DNA of 64,000 bases, from assembly GCF_030915405.1 (NCBI RefSeq), contig NZ_CP133262.1:186001-250000 (forward strand). Direction: 5' to 3'. Source of the DNA: Neobacillus nitrireducens (GTDB taxonomy: Bacteria; Bacillota; Bacilli; Bacillales; Cytobacillaceae). Below are positions 9,489 through 17,679 of this stretch, piece after piece. Position numbers and translations under genes: made by a program. Positions within the stretch are counted from its first letter, which is position 1; each line of letters opens with the position of its first letter. A model generated the notes under the pieces. It did no database searches. It had not been told where the DNA came from and saw nothing but the letters and a program-made list of their open reading frames with translations.

Positions 9489-9537
9489 ACAAAAAATCTT
9501 TCCCATTTTCAGATAAAAAAGTATTCAACTAACTTAA

Positions 9538-9566
9538 GAGTGACTTTTCAGTCGCTCTATCTTTTT
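9538..9566 (+). terminator. Rho-independent terminator after the TPR-PIN gene
   Basis: The stem GAGTGACT / AGTCGCTC has a TTTC loop, then ATCTTTTTG. It lies 50 bp after the stop of the 1174-aa gene and just before the membrane protein gene. Confidence 0.75.
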
Positions 9567-9597
9567 GTTAGAAGTTAAAATAATTAGGGAGTTAAAA

Positions 9598-10314
9598 ATG
9601 TTATCTAAATTAAAAGGAATAGACGTTGCGTTTTATATTTTCTTATTAACAGGGTTTGGTTATCTTACGGCATTTTTATTCGGTTGGGGATATAACAGTT
9701 ATTTTGGTATTCCAATTGCCTTTATCGATTTATCAATAGCAAATGTTACGAAAAGCATAGCCCTCCTTGGAGTGTTTTTTACATTTATTGCGATGTATGT
9801 GACATTTTTTCAGGAAAAAAGCGATATAAAGACCCTGTTTTTGAAGTTATTTTCTATTAACGTTACAAATCGAATTTGGAATATATCGTTGCAAATTTTA
9901 TGTATAGTAGGCGTTATCTTTTTTCTATTTGGTTGGTTTATAGTTAAAGATGCAACCAGAATCAACTTCATTGGGATAGTTTTGTTATGTGGTCTGGGTA
10001 TTTGTCATTTAAAAAAATACGACAAACTGTTCTTGGTTGTTTGGGTGATATTAATGTTAATAATACCTTATATGGTTGGAGTATCTCATGCTATGAAACA
10101 AGAAGAATTCTATTTAGTTGACAACAAGACCGATTACCTGGTGATTGATTTTTACAATAATACAGCAATTGCAGCCAAGTTTGATAAGAAGCAAAATATC
10201 ATTTATCCTAATTTCAAATTAATTACAGTGGACTCTATTGCTGAGGATAAAAAAGATTTAAAACTTGTAAGAGTAGAAAAAATAAATGTTGAAGTAGCAT
10301 ATTGTGTCAAGTAA
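9598..10314 (+). CDS. Membrane protein, about four TM segments, unknown function
   Basis: The ATG at 9598 follows AGGGAG at the right distance; an upstream in-frame TTG (9565) lies in a terminator and is unlikely. 238 aa. Four hydrophobic helices: VAFYIFLLTGFGYLTAFLF, SIALLGVFFTFIAMYVTFF, ILCIVGVIFFLFGWFIV and LVVWVILMLIIPYMVGV, with a further hydrophobic stretch at INFIGIVLLCGLGICHL. A soluble C-terminal tail of about 65 residues follows. No family is recognised. A terminator lies on each side, so it is probably a single-gene unit. Confidence 0.7.
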   Translation: MLSKLKGIDVAFYIFLLTGFGYLTAFLFGWGYNSYFGIPIAFIDLSIANVTKSIALLGVFFTFIAMYVTFFQEKSDIKTLFLKLFSINVTNRIWNISLQILCIVGVIFFLFGWFIVKDATRINFIGIVLLCGLGICHLKKYDKLFLVVWVILMLIIPYMVGVSHAMKQEEFYLVDNKTDYLVIDFYNNTAIAAKFDKKQNIIYPNFKLITVDSIAEDKKDLKLVRVEKINVEVAYCVK

Positions 10315-10352
10315 CCATGGAAATAATTGATTATGAAGGATGCATTAATAAA

Positions 10353-10385
10353 AACAGTGGAATTAATTTAATCCACTGTTTTTTG
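10353..10385 (+). terminator. Rho-independent terminator
   Basis: The stem AACAGTGGA / TCCACTGTT is followed by TTTTG. It is placed 38 bp after the membrane protein gene. Confidence 0.8.
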
Positions 10386-10386
10386 T

Positions 10387-10705
10387 CTATTTAACGTATA
10401 ATAAAAGTTTTGTTCGGAACATATGTACTGTTATTAAAAAGTTATATTGACGTTATTCTAGGCAATACTGACTTTAAGCAATATCCTTAAAAATTTTTGG
10501 TGGGAGCTCTTCGCTGATGTAAGGGGAAGGTTTGACGGGGGAGGGGGGACTATGTAAGTTCCCCTTATGCCGAACAAAAGGGGATATAAAAAAGCACTTG
10601 ATAAAATGTGAAATCAAGTGCTTTGAATATTTAATTAAAGTTGGGTACATTTCCATGACATTTTTTAAAACTCTTCTTTGACCCACAATAACACCTTTTA
10701 TGAAC
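10387..10705. other. Gene-free stretch with two hairpins before the IS element
   Basis: No supported gene. A 12-bp perfect inverted repeat AAAGCACTTGAT / ATCAAGTGCTTT occupies 10591-10624, preceded by a smaller CCCCTT...AAGGGG hairpin. Neither has a clear U-run. Confidence 0.4.
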
Positions 10706-10741
10706 TGTGACCCATAAAGTGGACAGTTTAAAAAAAGACCT

Positions 10742-11626
10742 TTATACAGCTAGTAAATGACTCCGGTATTGGGCCGGAGTCATTTTATTTAACCCCCATT
10801 GATAACGATCATTGTTATATTCTTCAATGTAATTTCCTATCAGTTCTTGTAATTCCTTAAAACTTTGACAATCTGAATAATTAACCTCATCCTTTAAATG
10901 ACCAAAGAAGGATTCCATTGGTGCGTTGTCCCAACAGTTTCCCTTACGGGACATAGACTGGGTTAGTTTCAACTTTTTCACTCGCTTTTGAAACTCCGGG
11001 TGAGTGTAGTGAAAGCCTTGGTCTGAGTGAAGAATTGCCTCGGGGTGTACCATACCATTGAGTGAGTCTGAAAGCTTACTAAGTGTCTCATAAACGATGT
11101 CCATTTTCAGGTTAGTCGAAAGATGGTGAGCCACAATCTCCCTTGTAGATGCATCTTTAACACAAGATAAATAAGCTGGCTGTGCTGCCCCATAGTAGAC
11201 GTAGGTAATATCGGTAAGTAACACTTTCCCTGGTTCGTTTTGATCAAATTTCCTATCAAGTAGATTAGATAGGGTTTTGTGCTCTTGAGTTGCCTTTGCC
11301 ATCTTCCTGTAAGGATTTATCTGCCTGATCTTCGCTACCAAGTTATATTCCTTCATAATCCTTCGAATCTTCTTATGATTCATTATGACATTGTAATCGT
11401 TCTCCAAAATCATCTTGATAACAAGAGCACCAGCTTTTGCCTTCTTTTGATCAAAGATCTTTTTGATTAACTCATAATCTTTCCAATCATTTTCTTGTCT
11501 TAAAGTTCTTAGATTTTCGGCTTTTATCCATGCGTAATATCCACTCCGGCTTACTCCTGCCATCTCACAAAGGTGTCTTATCATCCTGGTTATTCCGCAC
11601 TTTCGGATAATCTTTTCAATAAGCAT
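10742..11626 (-). CDS. IS3-family transposase OrfB (DDE integrase domain)
   Basis: 294 aa. It has an HTH_21 region near residues 45-105, then an rve integrase core: LTDITYVYYG (first Asp), HSDQGFHYTHPEF (second Asp) and SMSRKGNCWDNAPMESFFGHLKDE (catalytic Glu). The ending ...YNNDRYQWGLNKMTPAQYR is typical of the family. It follows orfA with an 18-bp gap and is probably produced as an OrfAB fusion by programmed frameshifting. It looks intact. Confidence 0.92.
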   Translation of the reverse strand: MLIEKIIRKCGITRMIRHLCEMAGVSRSGYYAWIKAENLRTLRQENDWKDYELIKKIFDQKKAKAGALVIKMILENDYNVIMNHKKIRRIMKEYNLVAKIRQINPYRKMAKATQEHKTLSNLLDRKFDQNEPGKVLLTDITYVYYGAAQPAYLSCVKDASTREIVAHHLSTNLKMDIVYETLSKLSDSLNGMVHPEAILHSDQGFHYTHPEFQKRVKKLKLTQSMSRKGNCWDNAPMESFFGHLKDEVNYSDCQSFKELQELIGNYIEEYNNDRYQWGLNKMTPAQYRSHLLAV

Positions 11627-11643
11627 AAACTTCTCGGTCTTCG

Positions 11644-12072
11644 TTACTTTTTCTTCTTTGATACCTGCCTTTCGAGAGCGTCTAACTTTTTTAAAAATTC
11701 TAGCTCTGCTTCTAAATACTTGATCCGTGCATCAGCCTTTTTTAGGCTTTCCTCAACTGTAAGCTGCTTGGAGGATGGTCTACCAGTACTGCCTTTTCCT
11801 CTCCGTTCCGTAAGGAACCCATCTTCTCCGAACTGATTAAAAGTTTTCCTCCACCTCTTTAAGCATTCTTTAGGTTTATCAGACCCAATCAATTGTAGGT
11901 CAAAGCCATTCTCAATAAAGATTTGTACGGGACCCTTTCCATTAGAATTCTCTTTTACAGCTCTGATCTTAAAGTCGGGTGTAAATGAAATGGAACGTTC
12001 TGACACATGGTCCACATTCGGATTACTCTCTAATAGCTTAATCTGAATCTCATTAAATATAAATTTACTCAT
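11644..12072 (-). CDS. IS3-family transposase OrfA (helix-turn-helix)
   Basis: 142 aa. Residues about 25-75 resemble the HTH domain of IS3 OrfA (FTPDFKIRAVKEN, then the PKECLKRWRKTF region). A C-terminal leucine-zipper-like coiled coil follows (EESLKKADARIKYLEAELEFLKKL). The gene ends in a lysine/A-rich stretch (VSKKKK) just before orfB, a classic slippery setting for -1 frameshifting. It binds the terminal repeats in related elements. Confidence 0.85.
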   Translation of the reverse strand: MSKFIFNEIQIKLLESNPNVDHVSERSISFTPDFKIRAVKENSNGKGPVQIFIENGFDLQLIGSDKPKECLKRWRKTFNQFGEDGFLTERRGKGSTGRPSSKQLTVEESLKKADARIKYLEAELEFLKKLDALERQVSKKKK

Positions 12073-12119
12073 TTTTTAACATCCTCCGGTTATATCCTCT
12101 AAATGATTATAAACGGGTT

Positions 12120-12707
12120 TTATTCAGTGGAACATAAAAAAACCCGAATAGGGGACTTTTTTAAGTGTCCATTATTCGGGTTATAGTTCAGTTTTCTTTT
12201 AATTGATAATAGCTTTTCCAAGTTAGAAATTTCATTCGATGCAGTAATGTTATGCTTTTTTATAAACTCTAAAAGGTTATCTCTAGCTACGGGATACCAT
12301 TCATATCCACAAGCATCTACACCTAAAAGATATGCTTCATAAGCCTTTTTATTATCTCCTAGCCCGATATAGGCCAAACCTTTTGTCATATGTGCAACAC
12401 TCATAATCTCTTGCTTAATTATTGAGTTAGCCAACTTTATGGCTTCATCGAATTGACCATTCAGGACGTAACCGTAGGCCAAGGTTGCATCATCATTCCC
12501 AAACTTTTCAAGAATCGGTACTAGGTTTAGATAGTCGTTACTTATATATAAATTTTCCATTCGATTCCAATCTTCATCAGCTTGAGTAACCTTGATTGTA
12601 ATCACTTGTAAATTGCCTAAAGGTTCGTTGAAATCGATTTCAACTGAAGACTTAAATAACAAATCTAGGTTAGTGTTTATCTCTAATAGTTTCCAGCATA
12701 CTTCCAT
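12120..12707 (-). CDS. Small tetratricopeptide-like protein
   Basis: 195 aa. Residues about 70-150 show helix-pair repeats (LAYGYVLNGQFDEAIKLA, AHMTKGLAYIGLGDNKKAYEAYLLG). No ribosome site is obvious, so an internal Met may be the true start. The last 15 codons run through a hairpin (ACCCGAATA...TATTCGGGT on the other strand, followed by a T-run in the minus sense) and into the outer end of the IS3 element. The native C-terminus was therefore probably replaced by IS sequence. It lies 10 bp after the DUF2569 gene, so it is likely in the same operon. Function unknown. Confidence 0.6.
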   Translation of the reverse strand: MEVCWKLLEINTNLDLLFKSSVEIDFNEPLGNLQVITIKVTQADEDWNRMENLYISNDYLNLVPILEKFGNDDATLAYGYVLNGQFDEAIKLANSIIKQEIMSVAHMTKGLAYIGLGDNKKAYEAYLLGVDACGYEWYPVARDNLLEFIKKHNITASNEISNLEKLLSIKRKLNYNPNNGHLKKSPIRVFLCSTE

Positions 12708-12717
12708 AAATAAAGAA

Positions 12718-13227
12718 TTAAATTTGATTTGTAAGTTTTTGCTTTATTAATTCATACTCTTCTTCAGTGATTTTTACATATTTTTTACGTTTTGTATTTA
12801 TAAAGGTTTCTTTTACTCGTTGAGATTTAACTAAATAAGTGCCCCAAATGATAAGCCAAATAAAGGCAGCGATTGTTCTTGAAAAATATACAACTTCTCC
12901 AGATAATGCAATTACATACTCTAAAGACAAACATATTACCAGATCAGTTATATTGAGATAAATATATGCCTTGGGGAAATCTTTATTTTTTGTAAAAAAT
13001 AAATATGCTAAATATGATTCTATAAGAAGAAGTATTACTACTGCAGTGAATGGATAGAATGCTTGAACGTACCTAATATTGGCTATATCCGAAGAAAAGT
13101 CATCGTAATTAAAATTAGCCACATTGTCAAAATTTACAAAAAGAACGAAAATTCCATATACAAAACTAATAATTGTTCTAATTGCAAAATAAATTAACCA
13201 TCCACCTATAGGTCTTCCAGTTTCCAT
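12718..13227 (-). CDS. DUF2569 family membrane protein
   Basis: 169 aa. It starts with the family signature RPIGGWLIYFAI and has four hydrophobic segments (IIS..GIFVLF, AFYPFTAVVILLLIESYLAYLFF, LVICLSLEYVIAL, FSRTIAAFIWLIIWGTYLV). It ends with the YLVKSQRVKETF motif seen near the end of DUF2569 proteins. A charged 35-residue tail follows. The function of the family is unknown. A GGGGG-rich ribosome site precedes the ATG. Downstream is the TPR-like gene. Confidence 0.75.
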   Translation of the reverse strand: METGRPIGGWLIYFAIRTIISFVYGIFVLFVNFDNVANFNYDDFSSDIANIRYVQAFYPFTAVVILLLIESYLAYLFFTKNKDFPKAYIYLNITDLVICLSLEYVIALSGEVVYFSRTIAAFIWLIIWGTYLVKSQRVKETFINTKRKKYVKITEEEYELIKQKLTNQI

Positions 13228-13263
13228 AATTGGTTCCCCCTTTTTTAGTTTTTCTATTTCTAT

Positions 13264-13500
13264 TTATCTTAAACTCTCCCGATACCCAGCAGCTTCAGCA
13301 TCTTCTTCAGTGCAAAACATTTCCTCAGCATTAGTTACATCGTAAAACTGACCACCTGGGATATGGTAAATCTTTTCGCCGTTGTACGTCGTTAGATTAC
13401 CTTTAATTTGTGGATCATCGCAATTAGCGTCATCACTTACACTATTACTACAAGCTGACAATAAAAATAAACTTAAAAATAACCCTTTTTTAGGAGCCAT
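13264..13500 (-). CDS. Small lipoprotein with sunset-like domain
   Basis: 78 aa. The N-terminus is a lipoprotein signal with lipobox LLSACS (cysteine at about residue 17). The mature part reads CDDPQIKGNLTTYNGEKIYHIPGGQFY...EEMFCTEEDAEAAGYRESLR. This is the IKGN...GEKIYHxPG...FCtEeDAxxAGyR pattern (sunset domain) often found at the ends of secreted nucleases in Firmicutes. It is probably surface-anchored. Start AGGTG-like ribosome site. Confidence 0.7.
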   Translation of the reverse strand: MAPKKGLFLSLFLLSACSNSVSDDANCDDPQIKGNLTTYNGEKIYHIPGGQFYDVTNAEEMFCTEEDAEAAGYRESLR

Positions 13501-13662
13501 CTATTTTCACCTCTTTTTCTATAGGACCTTTTATTCATATTTCTACATTTTTTTGTAAATACCTCCAAAATTAATAAATACCGGAAAAATTCACAATTCG
13601 TCCCGTTTTCCTATTCCAAATTAATATATTCTTAAACAGATGTTAATTAGGAGGTGCTCCAA

Positions 13663-13929
13663 TTGTATAAACTGCAATTCTGTAATGCTTTTACGCAAGA
13701 AATTCTACGTGAGACGAAATACGATAAAGTTGACGTAATTCAAAGTTTAATTGAATCTTCACAAAAGAATGTTGGTTCCGGACTAGACTCATTTATCATT
13801 GACAACGAACTGAGGACATTAAGAGCTGAATATGTTACTCATTCAATGATACACCAAGGAAATGAAACCGTTTACAAGTTGTTCTTTAAGGTGAAGTTAT
13901 CTGAAGTACAGGCGAAAATAACAAAATAG
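13663..13929 (+). CDS. Small conserved protein of a duplicated two-gene cassette (copy 1, intact)
   Basis: 88 aa from a TTG start placed 8 bp after AGGAGG; an in-frame GTG at 13654 overlaps the ribosome site and is less likely. The protein reads ...LIESSQKNVGSGLDSFIIDNELRTLRAEYVTHSMIHQGNETVYKLFFKVKLSE (quoted in part), with no family I recognise. A frameshifted second copy lies at 44090-44287, also just before a sigma-region-4 gene. Conservation of the pair suggests linked functions. In this copy the downstream sigma-like gene is the dead one. Confidence 0.65.
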   Translation: MYKLQFCNAFTQEILRETKYDKVDVIQSLIESSQKNVGSGLDSFIIDNELRTLRAEYVTHSMIHQGNETVYKLFFKVKLSEVQAKITK

Positions 13930-13990
13930 GCTAAATAAGAACTTGCGACGCATTCTGCCAGTGGTGTTAATCGGAGTTGTTGTAACCAGT

Positions 13991-14426
13991 TGGAATTGAC
14001 AGGAACGTAAAACAGCTGAGGGGAAATTGTTTAGATGGAATATAAAACTGAATTGACCAAAGATGACGCCATTTTTTCATGGATATGGTGGGATCAACTA
14101 AAAGCCCAAATGTTGTACCTAAATTGTATAAAGCGAAACCGTACACAAAAGCTAAACCATAGAAATTCTAAGATTACAAGCGATTTATAGGGATCTATAA
14201 GGCCATTAGTCATGTCCTATCCGAAAGAGAGTTGACAATACTTCATGCATTATACGGTTTAAACGAAGAAAGGGCTCAATTAAAAGACGTTGCTGAATCG
14301 TTAAACATATCCCCGGAGCGTGTTCGGCAGTTGCGTAACTTTGCAGAATATAAAATTATAAGAGCCCTATTGGTGAAGCTAAGATATGAAACCAATTTAA
14401 CCATGAAAGACAAAAAAGGTATGTAG
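13991..14426 (+). pseudogene. Sigma-70 region 4-like gene, decayed (copy 1)
   Basis: The sequence aligns along its whole length with the intact gene at 44390-44752. A TAG replaces TTG at the likely start (14031-14033), a T is lost from a T-run near 14076, and the middle (about 14095-14165) is scrambled. The last 64 codons (from 14232) are still open and end in SPERVRQLRNFAEYKI, the region-4.2-like helix-turn-helix. Probably non-functional. Confidence 0.75.
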
Positions 14427-14478
14427 AAATGCAGAATTTTCTCAATTTCCGATAAAGATATATTTTATCAAGGAAAAA

Positions 14479-14507
14479 TGAAAGACCACAAAGCAGTGGT
14501 CTTTTTC
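14479..14507 (+). terminator. Rho-independent terminator
   Basis: The stem AAAGACCAC / GTGGTCTTT has a short AAAGCA loop followed by TTC. It can also work in the opposite direction because the A-run mirrors the T-run. It lies after the sigma-like pseudogene. Confidence 0.75.
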
Positions 14508-14569
14508 TATGACTATTATTTAGTGGTTAGTTGGTATTCAGTTCTTTCTACTACTTATAGGCTCCATAC

Positions 14570-14812
14570 TTAATTAAAGCAGTAATCACAGGTTTTAATT
14601 CTTCCCCATTGTCTTTTAGCTTCATCATATGAATTTACATCAAAGTATTTTCCATTTTTACATTGATTAAGAATGACCTTCTCTTCAAACTTTTCTTGAG
14701 TTACTGTTCGGCAAAGTGGTACTTTATGTATCATTTGCCCCGTTGTATCGGTTATTACTATGAATCTATTTTCCGGGTTATTAAAATGAGCGACAGTTTT
14801 AATTTGGATCAT
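14570..14812 (-). CDS. Hypothetical small protein
   Basis: 80 aa. The C-terminal half shows Cys pairs (QCKNGKYF...WGRIKTCDYCFN) that could bind zinc. The N-terminal part is beta-rich (RFIVITDTTGQMIHKVPL). No family is recognised. A GGTGGTG stretch serves as the ribosome site. It stands alone between two terminators. Confidence 0.5.
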   Translation of the reverse strand: MIQIKTVAHFNNPENRFIVITDTTGQMIHKVPLCRTVTQEKFEEKVILNQCKNGKYFDVNSYDEAKRQWGRIKTCDYCFN

Positions 14813-14970
14813 TTTTACACCACCATTTTATGTTTTTTTACGTATTCTATATTTCTTATGTTATTCCTTCTAATTTATAACTAAGAGAATAAAAACTCTA
14901 TAGTATGATTGGGAGATATCTTTTACGCATAATCAACCATTTATGATTAATTAATCTTTTGAGCATAGAA

Positions 14971-15012
14971 AAAGGACTTTACCTTCAAAATGGGGAAATG
15001 TCCTTTTTCTTT
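14971..15012 (+). terminator. Hairpin terminator
   Basis: AAAGGAC / GTCCTTT with a 22-nt loop is followed by a T-rich run (TTCTTTTTT). It can be bidirectional, and may end the decayed DUF2075 gene on the minus strand. Confidence 0.6.
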
Positions 15013-15041
15013 TTTATCGTTTGCGAACTGCATTCGTTTAT

Positions 15042-15300
15042 TTATTTGAGAACAGGAACTCCTAAAGAAACAAAAAGGTCATATGTATTATCCAAGGTTG
15101 GGTCATTAGGTATTACGATAACAGTGCCATCTCTTCCCCGTGTCAGCAGAACACGATAACTATTCTCCCGAATTTTAAAAGGGTTTTTCAATCGGCGGTC
15201 TTGATAATAGTTCACCCATTGTCCATTCTCAAAGCGGAAATCATATCCCCAAAGAAGAATTCCTAAGTCTAACTCAGTCGGAACGTAATAGTCTATACTT
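15042..15300 (-). pseudogene. C-terminal fragment of a DUF2075 helicase-like protein
   Basis: The minus strand reads without a stop: YYVPTELDLGILLWGYDF..., then YRVLLTRGRDGTVIVIPND, then TYDLFVSLGVPVLK and TAA. YRVLLTRGR is the signature end of DUF2075 ATPases. No start codon or ATPase core exists upstream. It is the 3' end of a gene cut off by a rearrangement at about 15300. It is more typical of the family than the 657-2504 gene and is probably not derived from it. Confidence 0.7.
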
Positions 15301-15369
15301 CTACAGCTGATAATTTAAGATAATGATAAATTTATAATTATCAATCTGATATAGAAGAGAGTAATGTAT

Positions 15370-15520
15370 TGAAAAATAAAAAAGGTAGGATATCCCAGGA
15401 TTTCCTCATTTGTAGAATGGAAATAAAAATGAGGGATTTTTTAAGATGGGATCGTAACGGTTCTATCCATTTATTATGTTACATAAGAGATTGTTAAGAT
15501 TGTACTTAAACTAAAGGGCA
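15370..15520 (+). pseudogene. Remnant of the DNA-ligase downstream region
   Basis: CTCATTTGTAGAATGGAA, the AAG(g)ATGGGATC...GGTTC(c/t)ATCC hairpin and TGTACTTAAACTAA match in order the sequence after the intact ligase at 29690-29800. Only the non-coding tail of that locus survives. It joins directly to the inverted-repeat element that follows. Confidence 0.55.
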
Positions 15521-15850
15521 GATATATACAGTATGATTTTTGACCGTAATCATCGTAAAGAACGAAACAAAAACAGCCCTTTTCTATCTTTGTTTACTTG
15601 TTATCTTTAGTAAGTTATTATCGTTTTCAACATAAACAACGATAGGACTTTACTTGGAGAGATGGGTATGATAGGCTCGTTTGCCTGATGAAACAACTGC
15701 TTCAGCCTTTCAAGACAAATCGTACCCATATAGGCTCCAAGTCAAGTCCTCAAACGCCATTCTACGGTTACATATAAACAATGAAAAAATGTGCATCATA
15801 TCAGTGTTTTTTTACTGATACTGTATATATGCAACCTTTAGTTAAATACG
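15505..15850. mobile_element. MITE-like element with 29-bp terminal inverted repeats
   Basis: The left end ACTAAAGGGCAGATATATAC and the inverted right end ACTAAAGGTTGCATATATAC agree over about 29 bp, including the adjoining AGTAT. The ~340 bp between codes for nothing. It contains TATCGTT/AACGATA (about 15620-15643) and a strong 107-nt hairpin (15644-15750). Non-coding DNA with long terminal inverted repeats and inner fold-backs fits a miniature inverted-repeat element. I saw no clear target-site duplication. Confidence 0.5.
15644..15750. ncRNA. 107-nt compound hairpin, candidate structured RNA or DNA
   Basis: The outer stem AGGACTTTACTTGGAG pairs with CTCCAAGTCAAGTCCT. A second stem ATGGGTATGAT pairs with ATCGTACCCAT. 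At the top AGGC/GCCT forms a small stem. The paired arms contain G-U or mismatch positions that keep the stem. Strand is unknown. No promoter or terminator is evident next to it. Confidence 0.5.
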
Positions 15851-15892
15851 AAATGTTAAAATTCAAGTAAAGGATAGACTTAGGGGGTACAT

Positions 15893-16110
15893 ATGAAATT
15901 TAAGATAATACCTTACGTTGGTGCAGGAATACTTAAGTTTGGTATGAACGAGAAACAACTTGAAAAAGCATTACAATTAGAACCAACCTCAAAAATTTAA
16001 AAAATCGCCAATGAGTGATGTATTAACAGATGCTTACCATTTTTGCCATTTGTATTATAAAGAAAACGGTGAATGTGAAGAGTTGAATTTTTCGGAACAG
16101 TAGAAGTTAC
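15893..16110 (+). pseudogene. Immunity-like protein, broken
   Basis: An ATG after GGGGGT opens MKFKIIPYVGAGILKFGMNEKQLEKAL, which runs into a TAA at 15998. In another frame the sequence continues SDVLTDAYHFCHLYYKENGECEELNF. The pattern (G-x-I-x-FGM...followed by a short beta-rich domain) resembles immunity or SMI1-like neighbours of bacterial toxins. A fragment around 16140-16240 (SKLFRELDGSLSEMRQDLFRL) may be from yet another gene. Family call is weak. Confidence 0.45.
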
Positions 16111-16463
16111 ATTTCAAGGAAGGTATTGCTTGAGACCTCTTATGCTGATTTAAGTAAGCTTTTTAGAGAGTTGGATGGTTCATTGTCTGAGATGAGACAG
16201 GACTTATTTCGTTTAAGTATGGTATCATCTATTTTCAAATAAATACCTCCTGTATCTCTATAATCACTACAGGTCACTCAGCCCAAAATAAATGATTCAC
16301 TCTTTCTATGTAATGCTATCTTTCTAGGTAATGTTTAAAAATTTCAGCATTTTGCAACGTGCCTATAGATTTTGGAAGTTAATTATGATATATTTTGTAT
16401 CAAGTTGTTACAAAAGTACGTAGTTTTGGTATATAATATATTATATAGGGAGGAGAGATATAT

Positions 16464-16805
16464 ATGAGACAACAAATATCTGTCATTCGTTTAGCAGAAC
16501 GTGTTAAAACACAAAGAGGAAATCGAACCCAAGGGGATATCGAGCAACTAACCGGAATTAATAGACAAGTCATTGGTAGGATTGAAAGTGGAAAACATAT
16601 ACCCTCTGTTCCGCAATTGAACAGATTACTTGATGTCCTAGAAATTAATTTTTCTGAGATCCTAGAGAATAAAGAACAAAATGTTTTTGTTGCCATGATG
16701 GGAGAGGCGAGAACACCGGTAGAAAAAGAAGGTTTTGAAAAGATGGTATCAATGATGTTATGTCTCAGAAAGTATGAACGCTTAAAGGGTGTAACTCATG
16801 AATAA
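16464..16805 (+). CDS. XRE-family HTH regulator
   Basis: 113 aa. The HTH_3 domain at about residues 8-65 reads LAERVKTQRGNRTQGDIEQLTGINRQVIGRIESGKHIPSVPQLNRLLDVLEI (quoted in part). GGGAGGAGAG lies just before the ATG, and a TATAAT promoter (about 16431) sits in a palindromic TATATAATATATTATATA tract that may be an autoregulatory operator. It overlaps the ImmA/IrrE gene by 8 bp. Probably the antitoxin/repressor of the three-gene operon. Confidence 0.88.
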   Translation: MRQQISVIRLAERVKTQRGNRTQGDIEQLTGINRQVIGRIESGKHIPSVPQLNRLLDVLEINFSEILENKEQNVFVAMMGEARTPVEKEGFEKMVSMMLCLRKYERLKGVTHE

Positions 16806-17679
16806 ATTAGATTCGTCAGATATTTTTACGATTACATCTCTAGTAAAAGAAAAAAGAAATCTACTCAATGTTGGTATGGGTCCAATTGGTGATAACATCT
16901 TTAAATTGGCACGTAAACTTAATATTAAGTTAGTGTTTCTACCCATAGAAAATACGGATAATCCGACAAATGGCTTCTCGGCCCTATATTTAGAATCAAA
17001 AGAACCAACAAAAAATGTCGCCTTTGTTGGATTAAATACTTTTCAAAGATATGATAGACAAATTTTTGCAATAGCTCATGAGTTTTATCACCATTGGACC
17101 GGGACAACATTAACAGTTTGTCATCTGGAAGATGAGAAATCTGAAATTACGGAATTAAAGGCTAATCGTTTTGCTGCAGAATTTTTACTTCCTACTGAAA
17201 CGCTATTACAGGAAATTGGTGAAAAGACCGGAGGTAAGCAGAATCTTTCTGATATTACGTATTTGGGAGTATTGCGTTTTATTGCCTTGCTTCACTGTGA
17301 TTATCGATTACCCTATAAAGCCATCATTAGGAGATTATTTGAAATCAATGCTATTAGCAAGACTGTTTATGAGAAATTATGTGAGGAAAACGCTAGGGAA
17401 GAAAACGGAACGTATTATAAGTTAGGTTTAAGCCAAAACAAGGAAATTTTTGAAAAATTAAATGTGAGTACTATGTCTACAGGGGTAGATGGAGAAAACT
17501 TTGATATGATGATTAACTTCTTGGAGAATGATGTCATTACCTTAGAAGAGTTAGCAAATGATTTATCTCTCTTTGAAAAAGAACTATCAGACTTTGAACT
17601 AGAAGAAGAAGTGGATGATAATAGTTTAGAAGAGTTGGATGATATATTAAAGGACTATATTGACGATGAAGCTGAATAA
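16798..17679 (+). CDS. ImmA/IrrE family metallopeptidase
   Basis: 293 aa. The zinc-protease motif AHEFYHHW (HExxH) lies at about residues 93-100, followed by ELKANRFAAEFLLP (third ligand in the ExxAxxFA segment), the typical ImmA/IrrE core (PF06114). The C-terminus is very acidic (EEVDDNSLEELDDIL). Enzymes of this family cleave partner XRE repressors to switch on mobile elements or toxins, and the partner here is the upstream overlapping XRE gene. The next gene starts inside its last codons. All motif residues are present. Confidence 0.9.
   Translation: MNKLDSSDIFTITSLVKEKRNLLNVGMGPIGDNIFKLARKLNIKLVFLPIENTDNPTNGFSALYLESKEPTKNVAFVGLNTFQRYDRQIFAIAHEFYHHWTGTTLTVCHLEDEKSEITELKANRFAAEFLLPTETLLQEIGEKTGGKQNLSDITYLGVLRFIALLHCDYRLPYKAIIRRLFEINAISKTVYEKLCEENAREENGTYYKLGLSQNKEIFEKLNVSTMSTGVDGENFDMMINFLENDVITLEELANDLSLFEKELSDFELEEEVDDNSLEELDDILKDYIDDEAE

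Larger units (their letters stand above)
10706..12134 (-). mobile_element. IS3-family insertion sequence (IS150-like organisation)
   Basis: Two consecutive minus-strand genes, orfA (HTH) and orfB (DDE integrase), span almost the whole segment. The left outer end begins TGTGACCCATAAAGTGGACA. The right outer end, read inwards on the minus strand, begins TGTTCCACTGAATAAA. Both have the TG..CA ends of IS3 elements with partly matching terminal repeats. I could not find a clean 3-bp target duplication, so the right border, or the transposition history, is uncertain. The right end abuts the TPR gene at 12120. Confidence 0.7.

Noticed and set aside
10474..10686. 70-codon minus-strand frame
   Set aside because: It covers two inverted repeats and has no ribosome site or family.
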